Assembly (NCBI RefSeq): GCF_000009765.2
Contig: NC_003155.5
Span: 5,146,001-5,210,000, forward strand
Direction of reading: 5' to 3'
Length of the DNA: 64,000 nt
DNA from: Streptomyces avermitilis MA-4680 = NBRC 14893
GTDB taxonomy: Bacteria > Actinomycetota > Actinomycetes > Streptomycetales > Streptomycetaceae
Every line of letters starts with the position of its first letter. The stretch's first letter is position 1. Of this stretch, positions 1 to 8,936 are shown one piece after another. The position numbers and the translations under genes are program-made. Below the pieces are notes generated by a model, which was given only the letters and a program-made list of their open reading frames with translations, searched no databases and was not told where the DNA came from.

Positions 1-1050
1 CTGACCGCCGATCTCGGAGTTGAACATCCGGTTCCAGCCGGTCTCACCCCACTGGCCGGTGCCGCCGCCACCGCCACCGCCACCGCCGCCGACGCTGCCG
101 GTCTCCTCGCCGTTGATGCGGCCGAGACCGTTGTAACCGAAGGTCAGCTCCAGGAAGGAGTTGTTCTGCGAGCCGCCGATGTACGGGCGCGAGGAGGCCG
201 GCCACAGCTCGACGATGGCGACCCACCAGCCGCCCGCGACGACCATCGCCACACCCGCGAGGGCGAGCTGTCCCAGGCGCTTCTTCAGCTTCACCGGCGC
301 GCAGACCGCGTACAGCGCGGCGAGGGCCGGAAGGATCAGGAAGGCCTGGAGGGTCTTCGTCAGGAAGGCGAAGCCGACCGCGGCACCGGCCCAGAGCAGC
401 CACTTGGTGCGGCCGTCCTCCAGGGCGCGGATCACGAAGTAGACCGAGACGGTCATCAGGAGCGCGAGTATCGCGTCCGGGTTGTTGAACCGGAACATCA
501 GCGCCGCGACGGGGGTCAGCGCGAGCACCGCGCCCGCGATCAGACCGGCCGCGGGGCTGAACCGGCGGCGGATCGCCGCGTACAGCACGGCGACCGTGGC
601 GATGGCCATCAGCACCTCGGGGACGAGGATCGCCCACGAGTTGAGGCCGAAGATCCGCACCGACAGCTCCATCGGCCACAGCGAGGCCGGGGGCTTGTCG
701 ACGGTGATGGCGTTGGCCGAGTCGAGGGAGCCGAAGAAGAACGCCTTCCAGCTCTTGCTGCCGGCCTGGACGGCCGCCGAGTAGAAGGAGTTGGCGTATC
801 CGGAGGAGCTCAGGTTGTACAGGTACAGCAGCCCGGTGGCGGCCAGCAGGCCGAGGAACGCGGGACGCGTCCAGCGCGGGTCCTCGGGCCGGCCGCGCCA
901 GAGTCTGCGGAGGAACGGCTGCTCGGGATCGCCGGATCCGGGTGCCGGGGCGCCGGGAAGCGCGGGTTCCCGCACCGCCGTACTGTTCGGCGGCGGTCCC
1001 CAGGAGGGGCTCGCGTCCCCCTGATACGTCGTATCGGGCTGAGTGGTCAT
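1..1050 (-). CDS. GT39-family membrane glycosyltransferase (ArnT/PMT-like), C-terminus beyond window
   Basis: Polyprenyl-phosphate-sugar-dependent membrane glycosyltransferase of the ArnT/protein-mannosyltransferase superfamily. The visible 350 residues begin with a Pro-rich cytoplasmic tail (about 1-60), then a first membrane segment, then a loop with NSFYSAAVQ and the family motif DKPP near residue 118, then several hydrophobic segments. The reading frame is open to the window edge, so the C-terminus is missing. Near residue 320 an outer loop holds a run of about ten glycines coded by repeated GGC/GGT codons. The ATG overlaps the stop of the upstream GT2-GtrA gene (ATGA), so it is the last visible gene of the response regulator-kinase-GT2-GT39 operon. 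Its acceptor (wall polymer or secreted protein) cannot be told from sequence. Confidence 0.88.
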   Translation of the reverse strand, partial: MTTQPDTTYQGDASPSWGPPPNSTAVREPALPGAPAPGSGDPEQPFLRRLWRGRPEDPRWTRPAFLGLLAATGLLYLYNLSSSGYANSFYSAAVQAGSKSWKAFFFGSLDSANAITVDKPPASLWPMELSVRIFGLNSWAILVPEVLMAIATVAVLYAAIRRRFSPAAGLIAGAVLALTPVAALMFRFNNPDAILALLMTVSVYFVIRALEDGRTKWLLWAGAAVGFAFLTKTLQAFLILPALAALYAVCAPVKLKKRLGQLALAGVAMVVAGGWWVAIVELWPASSRPYIGGSQNNSFLELTFGYNGLGRINGEETGSVGGGGGGGGGGTGQWGETGWNRMFNSEIGGQ

Positions 1051-2588
1051 CGTGCGTTCCTCGGATCGTGATCGTGCGGGCGCACGGCCTGCATCTGCAT
1101 GGTCGAGTCCCCCCAGGTACGGTCCGCGGCTTCGCCGGCGCGGAACTGGGCTGTGTCGTACGGAGCCGCGGGCGCCGGGGGGCGCTGGGGCTGCGGCGAG
1201 TGCTGGCCCTGGTACTGGCCCTCGTACTGGCCCTGGTACTGGCCCGGATGGTGGCCCTGGTGGTGGCCCTGGTGGTGCGGAAGCGCCGTCGAGTAGGTGG
1301 GCGAGGACGGGGCGTGGGACGCGACGACGGTCGACTCCGCGTCGGCGTCGCGCCGGTCCGGGAACACCCAGGCGCGGAAGAGCAGGAACCGCAGGACCGT
1401 CGCCGCGAGGTTGGCGGCGATGAGGACCGCCAGCTCGGTGGCGTGCGCGGGGCTGGAGGTCGCCGCGTTCAGCGCGGCCAGCGAGCCGCTGGTGAGGGCG
1501 AGTCCGATACCGAAGACGACCAGGCCCTGTGCCTGGTGGCGGACGGCGCCGCCCCGGCCGCGTACCCCGAAGGTCAGGCGCCGGTTGGCCGCCGTGTTGG
1601 CGACCGCCGAGACCAGCAGGGCGAGCGCGTTGGCGATCTGCGAGCCGGTGAACGAACGGAAGCCGCTGTAGAGCAGCAGATAGAAGAGCGTGGACAGACC
1701 GCCGACCACGCAGAATCCGACCAGCTGGCGGGCCAGGCCCTTGGGCACGTCGGCCAGTTCACGATCGCGGGGGTCGTCCCCGAAGGGCCGGGCGAGCCGG
1801 TCCAGCGACAGCGATCCCGTGGCGAGAGCCCTTCCTACCCGCCACACCCCCTTGAGGTCGTCGGTCGCGGTCTTCACGATGTGCACCGTCGAGTCCGGGT
1901 CGTCGACCCAGTCGACCGGCACCTCGTGGATCCGGAGTCCGGCACGCTCGGCGAGCACCAGCATCTCGGTGTCGAAGAACCAGCCGCTGTCCTCGACCAG
2001 GGGCAGCAGCACCTGAGCCACATCACGGCGGATCGCCTTGAAGCCGCACTGCGCGTCGGAGAAGCGGGCTTGCAGCGAACCCCGCAGGATCAGGTTGTAC
2101 GTACGGCTGATGAACTCCCGCTTGGCGCCGCGCACCACACGCGACGAGCGGGACAGCCGGGAACCGATCGCCAGGTCGGAGTGACCCGAGATCAGCGGCG
2201 CCACCAGCGGCAGCAGCGCGTTGAGGTCGGTGGACAGGTCGACGTCCATGTACGCGAGGATCGGGGCGTCCGACGCGGACCAGACGGTGCGCAGCGCCCG
2301 GCCGCGCCCCTTCTGCTCCAACCGGAAGGACTTGACCTCGGGAATCTCCGCCTCCAGCCGCGCGGCCACCTGGGGGGTGGTGTCCGTGGAAGCGTTGTCC
2401 GCGATCGTGATGCGGAACGCGTACGGGAAGGTGCGCGCGAGGTGCTCGTGCAGTCTGAGCACACATGGCTGGAGGTCCTTCTCCTCGTTGTAGACGGGGA
2501 TCACTACGTCCAGGACAGGCGTACCGGCGTTTCCGGCCGGGAGGTGCTCCCGCGCCGGCAGGTTGCCGGGAGAAGAGTCGGTTCGCAT
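1047..2588 (-). CDS. GT2 glycosyltransferase fused to GtrA-like membrane domain
   Basis: A 513-residue protein expected to make or flip a polyprenyl-phosphate sugar donor. Residues about 25-260 are a DPM1-like GT2 domain: DVVIPVYNEEKDL, DNASTDTT and the metal/nucleotide DxD in YMDVDLSTD. Residues about 290-410 are a GtrA-like four-helix membrane domain. The tail is low complexity (QGHH and QGQY units, DNA at 1194-1276 with a 12-bp period), then a hydrophilic end. I start at ATG 2588; an upstream in-frame ATG at 2624 would overlap the kinase gene and has no ribosome site. The gene follows the kinase by 14 bp and overlaps the GT39 gene, so the pair is likely a donor-synthesis plus transfer module controlled by the two-component system. 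Confidence 0.88.
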   Translation of the reverse strand: MRTDSSPGNLPAREHLPAGNAGTPVLDVVIPVYNEEKDLQPCVLRLHEHLARTFPYAFRITIADNASTDTTPQVAARLEAEIPEVKSFRLEQKGRGRALRTVWSASDAPILAYMDVDLSTDLNALLPLVAPLISGHSDLAIGSRLSRSSRVVRGAKREFISRTYNLILRGSLQARFSDAQCGFKAIRRDVAQVLLPLVEDSGWFFDTEMLVLAERAGLRIHEVPVDWVDDPDSTVHIVKTATDDLKGVWRVGRALATGSLSLDRLARPFGDDPRDRELADVPKGLARQLVGFCVVGGLSTLFYLLLYSGFRSFTGSQIANALALLVSAVANTAANRRLTFGVRGRGGAVRHQAQGLVVFGIGLALTSGSLAALNAATSSPAHATELAVLIAANLAATVLRFLLFRAWVFPDRRDADAESTVVASHAPSSPTYSTALPHHQGHHQGHHPGQYQGQYEGQYQGQHSPQPQRPPAPAAPYDTAQFRAGEAADRTWGDSTMQMQAVRPHDHDPRNAR

Positions 2589-2602
2589 GCGAACGACTCT
2601 CG

Positions 2603-4222
2603 TCAAACGGCCTGTTGCACCCATGTGGTGGCGCTGTGCTGTGCCTGTGAGTGCGATTGCCAGTTTGTTTCGGGGGCAAGCGCCGGCAGATGCACGGTGA
2701 ACACGGTGCGGCCCGGGACGCTGTCGACGGTCACCGCGCCGCCGTGCGCGGCCGCCACGGCCTGCACGATGGCAAGCCCGAGTCCGGTCGACCCGGAGGA
2801 ACGGGAGCGCGACGAATCGCCTCGCGCGAACCGTTCGAAGACATGGGGAAGCAGATCCGGCGGGATGCCCTGTCCGTCGTCCTGGACGTCCACGCACAGC
2901 CACGGCCCGTGCCGGTGGACGCGCGCGGTGACGGTCGTACCGGGTGGGGTGTGGGTGCGGGCGTTCGCGAACAGGTTGACGAGGACCTGTTGCAGACGGG
3001 CGGCGTCCGCCGACACCAGCGCCGGTTCGTCGGGCAGTTCGAGCCGCCAGTTGTGGTCGCGCCCGGCCGCCCGGGCGTCGCTGACGGCATCGATGACAAG
3101 GGGTACGAGGTCGGTCTGCTCGTACTGGAGGGGCCGGCCGGCGTCGAGCCGCGCGAGCAGGAGGAGGTCCTCGACGAGGAGGGTCATGCGGCCGGCCTCG
3201 GACTCGATCCGCCCGAGGGCGTGCCGGGTGTCGGGACCGGTCTGTTCCCGGCCGCGGCGGGTCAGCTCGGCGTATCCACGGATCGACGCGAGGGGGGTAC
3301 GCAGCTCATGACTGGCGTCCGCGACGAACTGCCGTACGCGCATCTCGCTCTGCTGGCGCGACTGGAGGGCGCCGTGGACGTGGTCGAGCATGCGGTTGAG
3401 GGCGGCGCCGACCTGGCCGACCTCGGTGTGCGGGTCGGTCTCGGACTCGGAGACCCGCTCGTTGAGGGTCACCTCGCCGGTGTGCAGCGGGAGTTCGGAG
3501 ACACGGGTGGCGGTGGCGGCGACCTTGCGCAGCGGGCGCAGGGCGACACCGACGAGGACGGATCCTGCGATGGCGGCGGCGACGAGACCGGCGGCGGTGA
3601 CACTGACCTCGACGAGGATCAGGGTGTTGATGGTGTTGGTGACGTCCTGGGTGGGGAGGGCGACGTAGTACCCACCCTTTCCGTCGGGACTGGCAACGTA
3701 CTCGACCCGGTACTCCCCGAACGACGGGATGTTCACGTCGTGCGTGCCGCTCTTCGGCACCGAGGTGAGAGCCGCCGTCTGCGCGTCGTCGAGTGTGCCG
3801 GCGTCCATTTTCTGACCGGCGGTGTCGGACGACTTGAACTCGGCGACGACCGCCTTGACGACCGTCCCGCCACTGTCCTGGTAGGCGGCCATGGTCTTGA
3901 CCTGCGGACCTCCCCGCTGGACGAAGCTGGTGAGCCGGGCGCTCGGTGACTGCTGCTCCACCGCGTCCCCCGCGGGGCCGTGGTCCGGGACTTTGCCGCC
4001 CGGCGGTTTGGCGCCGCCGGACGCGCGCATGGCGGTCTCGTGCAGCTTGCCGTTGAGCTGCTCGTCCAGATGCTGGTCCAGCGCGATGGTCGTCACCGTG
4101 CCGATGACGGCACACACCACGGCGATGAGCGCCACCGCCGAGACGACGAGCCGCGTCCGCAGCGTGCGCGGCTGTCGTCCTCGCCCTCGCCGCTGCGTAC
4201 GCGGTCGTCGTCGTCCGCTCAT
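2603..4222 (-). CDS. Sensor histidine kinase with HAMP domain
   Basis: Class I histidine kinase, 539 residues. A basic N-terminus precedes TM1 (about 25-45); an extracytoplasmic sensor region spans about 46-190; TM2 is near 198-222, followed by HAMP. The H-box DASHELRTPLASIRGYAEL carries the phospho-acceptor His. The ATPase domain has the N box (NLFANARTHT), DDGQGIP (G1) and the G2 region GSTGLGLAIV. It pairs with the upstream OmpR-type regulator, with ATGA overlap. Sensor ligand unknown. The genetic link to two glycosyltransferases points to envelope sensing (inference). Confidence 0.93.
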   Translation of the reverse strand: MSGRRRPRTQRRGRGRQPRTLRTRLVVSAVALIAVVCAVIGTVTTIALDQHLDEQLNGKLHETAMRASGGAKPPGGKVPDHGPAGDAVEQQSPSARLTSFVQRGGPQVKTMAAYQDSGGTVVKAVVAEFKSSDTAGQKMDAGTLDDAQTAALTSVPKSGTHDVNIPSFGEYRVEYVASPDGKGGYYVALPTQDVTNTINTLILVEVSVTAAGLVAAAIAGSVLVGVALRPLRKVAATATRVSELPLHTGEVTLNERVSESETDPHTEVGQVGAALNRMLDHVHGALQSRQQSEMRVRQFVADASHELRTPLASIRGYAELTRRGREQTGPDTRHALGRIESEAGRMTLLVEDLLLLARLDAGRPLQYEQTDLVPLVIDAVSDARAAGRDHNWRLELPDEPALVSADAARLQQVLVNLFANARTHTPPGTTVTARVHRHGPWLCVDVQDDGQGIPPDLLPHVFERFARGDSSRSRSSGSTGLGLAIVQAVAAAHGGAVTVDSVPGRTVFTVHLPALAPETNWQSHSQAQHSATTWVQQAV

Positions 4223-4971
4223 GACACCGCGGGCTTGATCAGGTAGCCGGCTCCGCGTCGGGTGTGGATCATCGGCTCACGCCCGGCGTCGATCTTGCGC
4301 CGCAGGTACGAGATGTAGAGCTCGACGACGTTGGCCTGGCCGCCGAAGTCGTACGACCACACCCGGTCGAGGATCTGCGCCTTGCTGAGTACACGCCGGG
4401 GATTACGCATCAGGAACCGCAGGAGTTCAAACTCCGTGGCGGTGAGGTGGATGTTCTCCCCGGACCGCGACACCTCGTGACTGTCCTCGTCCAGGGTGAG
4501 GTCTCCGACGACGAGCATGGAGTCGGAGCGCCGGTCGGCGGCACCGGAGCGGCGGATCAGCCCGCGCAGCCGGGCCACGACCTCTTCCAGGCTGAACGGC
4601 TTGGTGACGTAGTCGTCGCCGCCGGCGGTCAGGCCCGCGATCCGGTCCTCGACCGCGTCCTTGGCCGTGAGGAACAGGACGGGCACGTCGGGCAGTTCGC
4701 GCCGCAGGCGCCCCAGGACGGTGAGGCCGTCCATGTCCGGCAGCATCATGTCGAGAACGACAGCGTCGGGACGGAACTCGCGCGCGGTCTGCACCGCACC
4801 CTGCCCGTCGCCCGCGCTGCGGATCTGCCAGCCCTCATAGCGAAGGGCCATGGACAGCAGTTCGGTGATCGACAGTTCGTCGTCCACCACAAGCACTCGG
4901 ACGGGGCTCCCGTCCGGCCTCAGCAGTTCGGTGCGCCCCTGGGGCGAGGTCGTGGTCATGGTGGACACCAT
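4219..4971 (-). CDS. OmpR/PhoB-family response regulator
   Basis: DNA-binding response regulator of about 250 residues. The receiver domain (about 30-145) has the acidic pair in VVDDE, the phospho-Asp in VVLDMMLPDMDGL and the conserved Lys in TKPFSLEE; the winged-helix domain (about 160-248) ends with YLRRKIDAG...IHTRRGAGYLI. I start at ATG 4971, preceded by an AGGGGG ribosome site; ATG 4959 is an alternative and longer versions have no ribosome site. It is the first gene of the four-gene operon, and repeated CT.AG.AAAC motifs lie just upstream. Confidence 0.92.
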   Translation of the reverse strand: MVSTMTTTSPQGRTELLRPDGSPVRVLVVDDELSITELLSMALRYEGWQIRSAGDGQGAVQTAREFRPDAVVLDMMLPDMDGLTVLGRLRRELPDVPVLFLTAKDAVEDRIAGLTAGGDDYVTKPFSLEEVVARLRGLIRRSGAADRRSDSMLVVGDLTLDEDSHEVSRSGENIHLTATEFELLRFLMRNPRRVLSKAQILDRVWSYDFGGQANVVELYISYLRRKIDAGREPMIHTRRGAGYLIKPAVS

Positions 4972-4982
4972 GTCGGGGCCCC

Positions 4983-5056
4983 CTGAGAGAACGCTTTCTG
5001 GAACCTGTGATTTTCCTAAGAAACGCACAGGCGCCTCTCAGGAAACACCTGAAAAC
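4983..5056. promoter_or_regulatory. Candidate response-regulator direct repeats upstream of the two-component operon
   Basis: Four related plus-strand motifs lie in the 75 bp before the response regulator gene: CTGAGAGAAC (4983), CTAAGAAAC (5016), CTCAGGAAAC (5037) and CTGAAAAC (5049). The second and third are about 22 bp apart, two helical turns, as is usual for OmpR-family dimers. The stretch is AT-richer than its surroundings. Autoregulation is inferred, not shown. Confidence 0.4.
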
Positions 5057-5182
5057 TTGTCCGATCCGCCGGAATTCCGGGGCCCATGGTCCCTCCACGC
5101 GGAGCGGGAGTGACCGAGGGCACCCGCTCTCCTCATGAACAGTCTGTGCGTGGGCTGGGAAGGCGTGTGCGGCTATGAGGGT

Positions 5183-6118
5183 TCATGAGAGTTCCTGCGG
5201 CTGCGCGAGCCCGAAGAGTCGCGCTCCGTTCCCGTGGCAGACCGAGCGGAGCCAGTCGTCACCGAGCCCGAGCCGCTCCAGGGCGTACAGCTGGTCGACG
5301 TACCGATAGGGGATGTTGGGGAAGTCCGTACCCAGCAGAATGCGGTCGCCGAGGCCGGCGAGCCGGGGGCGGGCCCCCCGGGGGAAGGGCGCGAGCCGCT
5401 CGCTGAAGTCGGTGAACGCCATGGTCGTGTCCAGCCGGACCTCCCCGTACCGCTCGGCCAGGTCGAGGAAGTCCTCGTACTCGGGCATGCCCAGGTGCGC
5501 GACGACCAGCCGCAGCCGGGGATGCCGGGCGAGCACCTGGGCGACCGGTCCCGGCCCGGTGTGCTTGCCGGGCGCGGGCCCCGATCCGCAGTGCATCACG
5601 ACCGGGACCCCGGCCTCGGCGAGCAGTCCCCAGACCGGATCGAGCAGCTCGTCGGCGGGGTCGTACGCCCCCACCTGCACATGGGCCTTGAAGACACGGG
5701 CGCCTTGCTCGACGGCCTCCAGCACGTACGCCTCGACACCCGGCTCCGGGAACAGGGTCGCCGTGTGCAGGCAGTCGGGGGTACGCCGGGCGAAGTCGAC
5801 GGCCCAGGAGTTGAGCCATCGCGCCATGCCGGCCTTGTGCGGGTAGAGCATGGCGGTGAAGGCCCGGACGCCGAATTCCCTGATGGTCGCGAGCCGTTGG
5901 TCCTCGTCGGAGCGGTAGGTGATGGGCCACTCCAGCCCGCCGGTCAGGGGGCCGAGCCCGTCGAAGTAGTCCCAGACCTTGCGCAGGACGCGCTCGGGCA
6001 TGAAGTGGGTGTGGACGTCGACGAGGCCGGGAAGCCCGAGGCGCTCCCAGAACCGGCGTACGGCAAGGATCTCCTCGCCGGTTCCGTCAGTCCCGCTACC
6101 GCTCCCGCGCACGCTCAA
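5183..6118 (-). CDS. Amidohydrolase family protein (Amidohydro_2/COG2159-like)
   Basis: TIM-barrel metal-dependent hydrolase of about 311 residues. The metal motif HTH lies in PGLVDVHTHFMP; later conserved segments include VVMHCGSG, VVAHLGMPEYEDFL and LLGTDFPNIPY (His and Asp ligands). Members act as hydrolases or decarboxylases on cyclic substrates; the substrate is unknown here. The start is uncertain: TTG 6118 has a GGAG 8 bp upstream, while GTG 6112 is the more common codon but lies farther from it. Either start overlaps the end of the upstream ABM gene, so the two are likely co-translated. The Pro-rich open stretch further upstream belongs to the other gene's opposite frame. Confidence 0.82.
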   Translation of the reverse strand: MSVRGSGSGTDGTGEEILAVRRFWERLGLPGLVDVHTHFMPERVLRKVWDYFDGLGPLTGGLEWPITYRSDEDQRLATIREFGVRAFTAMLYPHKAGMARWLNSWAVDFARRTPDCLHTATLFPEPGVEAYVLEAVEQGARVFKAHVQVGAYDPADELLDPVWGLLAEAGVPVVMHCGSGPAPGKHTGPGPVAQVLARHPRLRLVVAHLGMPEYEDFLDLAERYGEVRLDTTMAFTDFSERLAPFPRGARPRLAGLGDRILLGTDFPNIPYRYVDQLYALERLGLGDDWLRSVCHGNGARLFGLAQPQELS

Positions 6119-6542
6119 AACTGTGACTCCGCTCGACCTTGGCGACATGGAGGGTGTAGCTCTCGTACCAGTGGGCTCGACCGTACTGCTGCGCCGCGCG
6201 GTGCTCCAGGTGGCTCCGCCACTCCTCGACGGCGTCCAGGTCCCGGAAGTACGCGACGGTGATCCCGAGCCCACCGGGCGTACGCGCCATGTCCGCCCCG
6301 AGGAACCCCGGAATCTCCTTGACCAGCTCCTCCATACGCTCGGCGGTCTCCCCGTATCCGTTGTCCCCCTCGGTCCGTACGGAGGTGAAGATGACGGAGT
6401 AGTAAGGGGGTTCGTGGGCGGGGGTGGGGGTGGGGGCGGAGGCTGGGGAAGGGGCGGAGGCTGGGGAAGGGACGGGGGCGGGGGCGGCGGGTGTACCGCC
6501 GGGAGACGCTCCTCCGACAGGTGCAACGCGGTGATCGCTCAT
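6096..6542 (-). CDS. Antibiotic biosynthesis monooxygenase (ABM) domain protein
   Basis: Small 148-residue protein. Residues 1-48 are a Pro/Ala/Ser-rich tail with PSPASAPSPASAP repeats; about 50-140 form an ABM ferredoxin-like fold (YYSVIFTSVRTEGDNGY, MEELVKEIPGFLG, VAYFRDLDAVEEWRSH, WYESYTLHVAKVER). ABM proteins are cofactor-free oxygenases or isomerases, or heme or small-molecule binders. It overlaps the downstream amidohydrolase gene, so a shared aromatic-compound role is possible but inferred. Function is not defined by sequence alone. Confidence 0.8.
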   Translation of the reverse strand: MSDHRVAPVGGASPGGTPAAPAPVPSPASAPSPASAPTPTPAHEPPYYSVIFTSVRTEGDNGYGETAERMEELVKEIPGFLGADMARTPGGLGITVAYFRDLDAVEEWRSHLEHRAAQQYGRAHWYESYTLHVAKVERSHSFERARER

Positions 6543-6682
6543 GTCACCACGATCGGCCCCGATTTCACCCGCGGTCCAGCGCCTTTCCAAAAGGGATCCA
6601 AGAGGGATCCAACTCTTGACCATCACTCCGGAGCGAGGGAAGGACGAGAGAAGGACCGAGGAAGGGCCCAAGGAAACTCCCC

Positions 6683-7546
6683 TCAGAACAGCCCGTCCTG
6701 CACGGTCGCCTCCCTGAACTCCCGCACGGGCACGGTGAATCCGGTGTCCCCGGCGGTCAGCTCCCACCCCGTCATCAGCCGCGTGTCGAGGACGATGACG
6801 CCCCGCTCGGTCGCCAGATGCAGATCGGGTCCGGCGACGGCGAGCACCTCACCGCCCACCGCACCGCCCGCGACGAGCTCACTCACCACGCCGTCGGCGG
6901 GCGGGAGGCCCTCCAGCCCGAACGCCTCTTCATGGTCGACGACCTGGAACGGCTCCCGCTCCAAGGACTCCGGCCATCCGTCGAGGACCACCGCCCGCGC
7001 ATGCAGTCCGGCGATCTCGGCGCCCCGCTCCCCGGCCCCGGGCAACGCCGCCCGCACCGCCCGCTTGTCGGCGTACGGAATCCGGTCGGGCACCTTGAGC
7101 GCGGCCCGCAGCAACTCCTCGGCCCGCCGCGCGGCCATCAACGGCCCGCGCCCCAGCCAGCTGAAGCAGACGGCCCCCTGTTCCAACAACCGCGCCGACC
7201 CGCGCTCGACCGCCGTGATCCCCACCTTGACCATGCCGGTCCCGAACCACGCGAGATACACGTGGTACGGCCGCGGATCATCGGCGAGGGTGTCGGCGGC
7301 CACGGAGTGCGCCCGGTCCAGCCGCGCACACTCCTCGCACCGCGCCCCCGCGCTCCGCCCCGACACGGCCGCCCGCACGGGACACGCGTGCCCCCGTGCT
7401 CCCACACACGTCCGCGCACCCCCCGTCACCACCCCAAAGGCCACCCGCTTCCCCCGCGGCAGAGCACTCCGCACCCCGCCCTCCCACACCAGAACAGCCC
7501 CGTCGCCGCTCCACCGCAGCCCCGTACATCTCCACGCCTGTGCCAT
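6683..7546 (-). CDS. DUF2797 domain-containing protein
   Basis: A 287-residue cytoplasmic protein matching the DUF2797 family. An N-terminal cysteine cluster (about residues 48-77: RTCVGARGHACPVR...GARCEECAR) looks like a metal-binding element; it is followed by the family core HVYLAWFGTGMVKVGIT...RLLEQGAVCFSWLG, and an Ala-rich helical region. The fold around VKVGIT resembles a GIY-YIG-like arrangement, so a nucleic-acid role is possible, but no function is established. It stands alone, 140 bp upstream of the ABM gene. Confidence 0.8.
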   Translation of the reverse strand: MAQAWRCTGLRWSGDGAVLVWEGGVRSALPRGKRVAFGVVTGGARTCVGARGHACPVRAAVSGRSAGARCEECARLDRAHSVAADTLADDPRPYHVYLAWFGTGMVKVGITAVERGSARLLEQGAVCFSWLGRGPLMAARRAEELLRAALKVPDRIPYADKRAVRAALPGAGERGAEIAGLHARAVVLDGWPESLEREPFQVVDHEEAFGLEGLPPADGVVSELVAGGAVGGEVLAVAGPDLHLATERGVIVLDTRLMTGWELTAGDTGFTVPVREFREATVQDGLF

Positions 7547-7626
7547 CCCTCACGAGATTAGGCGGCACCACTGACAACGCCGGCCGCCATCCCGCCCGCA
7601 CCGAGCCGCCCGCGCCGAGCCCGCTC

Positions 7627-8115
7627 TCACTTCAAGTGATCGCGCACCACATCGAGGAACGCCTTTCGGCTGGGACGGATGTATGCCCAGACCTTCTCGT
7701 CCTGCGGCTCTCCCGGATCCTCGGGACCCTTTCTGATCACGTCCTGAACGTCGTACGCCAGACGACGGGCCGCCGCGTTGACCTCGGACGCGCACAGCAT
7801 GTGAATCGTCTTCTGCGCCACCCACATCCTGTCGACAGCCTGCATCTGCCGTGCTTGCCACTGCTCGTCGGCCAGATGGTGGTGATAGCGGTCTACGGCG
7901 ACCCGTTCGGCTTCCTGCACGACGGCCAGGAAGTCGATGAGATGGGTGACGCGTTCGTTACGGCGCGCCTCGGCGCGCTCACGAGCACTCCGTCGCACTT
8001 CGGCCCGCTCCGACGCACGTCCGAGTGAGTACTGGGCCAACGACGACACAACCACACCGAGCACGACGCCGAGGAGCGGCGTGAACCTTGTCCATGTCAC
8101 ACCCCACCGTGGCAC
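7627..8115 (-). CDS. Hypothetical membrane-anchored protein with coiled-coil region
   Basis: A 162-residue protein I do not recognise. One N-terminal hydrophobic segment (FTPLLGVVLGVVVSSLAQ, about 11-28) is followed by a charged, Arg/Glu-rich helix (SERAEVRRSARERAEARRNE) and an alpha-helical remainder with no known motif. GTG 8115 is the first in-frame start after a stop; no good ribosome site is visible, and a second GTG lies five codons in. This layout (one TM, then a helical body) is common in phage- or plasmid-associated and stress proteins of Streptomyces, but no specific role is supported. Confidence 0.6.
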   Translation of the reverse strand: MPRWGVTWTRFTPLLGVVLGVVVSSLAQYSLGRASERAEVRRSARERAEARRNERVTHLIDFLAVVQEAERVAVDRYHHHLADEQWQARQMQAVDRMWVAQKTIHMLCASEVNAAARRLAYDVQDVIRKGPEDPGEPQDEKVWAYIRPSRKAFLDVVRDHLK

Positions 8116-8415
8116 CGGCGAGATGTGACATCACCGTTCTTTTGGATATTTCAGACGACACCGCTTCTCATGGTGTATCCACCCCCATCGGCTGCCACCT
8201 CCGCCACCTCCGCCGGTCTGCCCGCGCGTGGGAGTACTGACGGCGCGAAAGGTGTGCGCCCACCTGTCGGCCTGCACGGCGGGAGTGGGAGCTCTCGGAA
8301 CCTGCCCCGGCTTCCCGCTGCGGGCGCCGCCGGTGTACCCCGCGCGCCCGGCACCGCGCTCTGCCCCGACCTGCTTCATGCGGTTGGACTGAAGGTCTCA
8401 CCCAGGGAGGCCACG
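8116..8415. other. Intergenic region without recognised gene
   Basis: Divergent spacer between the membrane-anchored hypothetical gene and the secreted peptidoglycan-binding gene. It has a Pro/Ser codon-like low-complexity patch (repeats of cacctccgc near 8200) and the leader of the rightward gene, ending in an AGGGAGG ribosome site at 8404-8410. I see no RNA gene or convincing promoter. Confidence 0.4.
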
Positions 8416-8820
8416 ATGCCGAACCAGATCACACGGGCTGCTGCCGCGCTTGTGCTCCTCACCAGTGCCCTCGGCGGCGTCAGCGTTGTCGGTGCCACCG
8501 CCGCGAACGCCGCCGGCACATGCGACCGCGCCAAGAACTACCAGCACGCCTTCGTTCCCGCCTCCGAGTCGGGAGTGGACTGCCAGCTCGCCCTCGGCAA
8601 CCGCGGCGACGGCGTCCTGGCTCTGCAACGCACGCTTCGAAGGTGCTACGGGTCAACCATCGTCGCCGACGGCATCTTCGGCCCCTCCACCAGGGACGCA
8701 CTGAAGTACGCGCAGCACCAGGCCGGGACCCAGGATGACGGCGTCTACGGCCCGAACACCCGACGGGCCATAAAGCACCGCCCGAGCTCCTGGCCCTACG
8801 GCTGCCAGCGGGTGAGGTAG
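8416..8820 (+). CDS. Secreted peptidoglycan-binding domain protein
   Basis: Exported 134-residue protein. A signal peptide (residues 1-32, hydrophobic ALVLLTSALGGVSVVGA, probable cleavage after ANA) is followed by one PG_binding_1 repeat at about 55-115 (GDGVLALQRTLRRCYGS, VADGIFGPSTRDALKYAQ, GVYGPNTRRAI). The family binds cell-wall glycan or stem peptide. No catalytic domain is attached; four mature-region cysteines could form disulphides. ATG 8416 is chosen for the AGGGAGG just upstream; the open frame further 5' has no signal sequence. Confidence 0.85.
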   Translation: MPNQITRAAAALVLLTSALGGVSVVGATAANAAGTCDRAKNYQHAFVPASESGVDCQLALGNRGDGVLALQRTLRRCYGSTIVADGIFGPSTRDALKYAQHQAGTQDDGVYGPNTRRAIKHRPSSWPYGCQRVR

Positions 8821-8895
8821 CACCCCCAGAAGAACTACACCCCTCGGCGCTTCCAGCCGCGCTGATATCAGCGACTGACATCAACCGCTGACGTC

Positions 8896-8928
8896 AAAGG
8901 CCCCCTGAGATCATCTCAGGGGGCCTTT
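8896..8928. terminator. Terminator hairpin between the peptidoglycan-binding gene and tRNA-Arg
   Basis: Perfect 15-bp inverted repeat (AAAGGCCCCCTGAGA and its complement) with a 3-nt loop. It sits between the end of the rightward secreted-protein gene and the 3' end of the leftward tRNA-Arg, so it can serve both. There is a short T-run on the plus side. Confidence 0.8.
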
Positions 8929-8936
8929 GATCTGTG

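Noticed and set aside
942-3311. Long plus-strand open frame (789 codons) opposite the glycosyltransferase and kinase genes
   Set aside because: It is a high-GC antisense shadow without ribosome site; both minus-strand genes have clear motifs.
6118-6526. N-terminal Pro-rich extension of the amidohydrolase
   Set aside because: The DNA codes for the ABM protein in another frame and no ribosome site supports the longer start.
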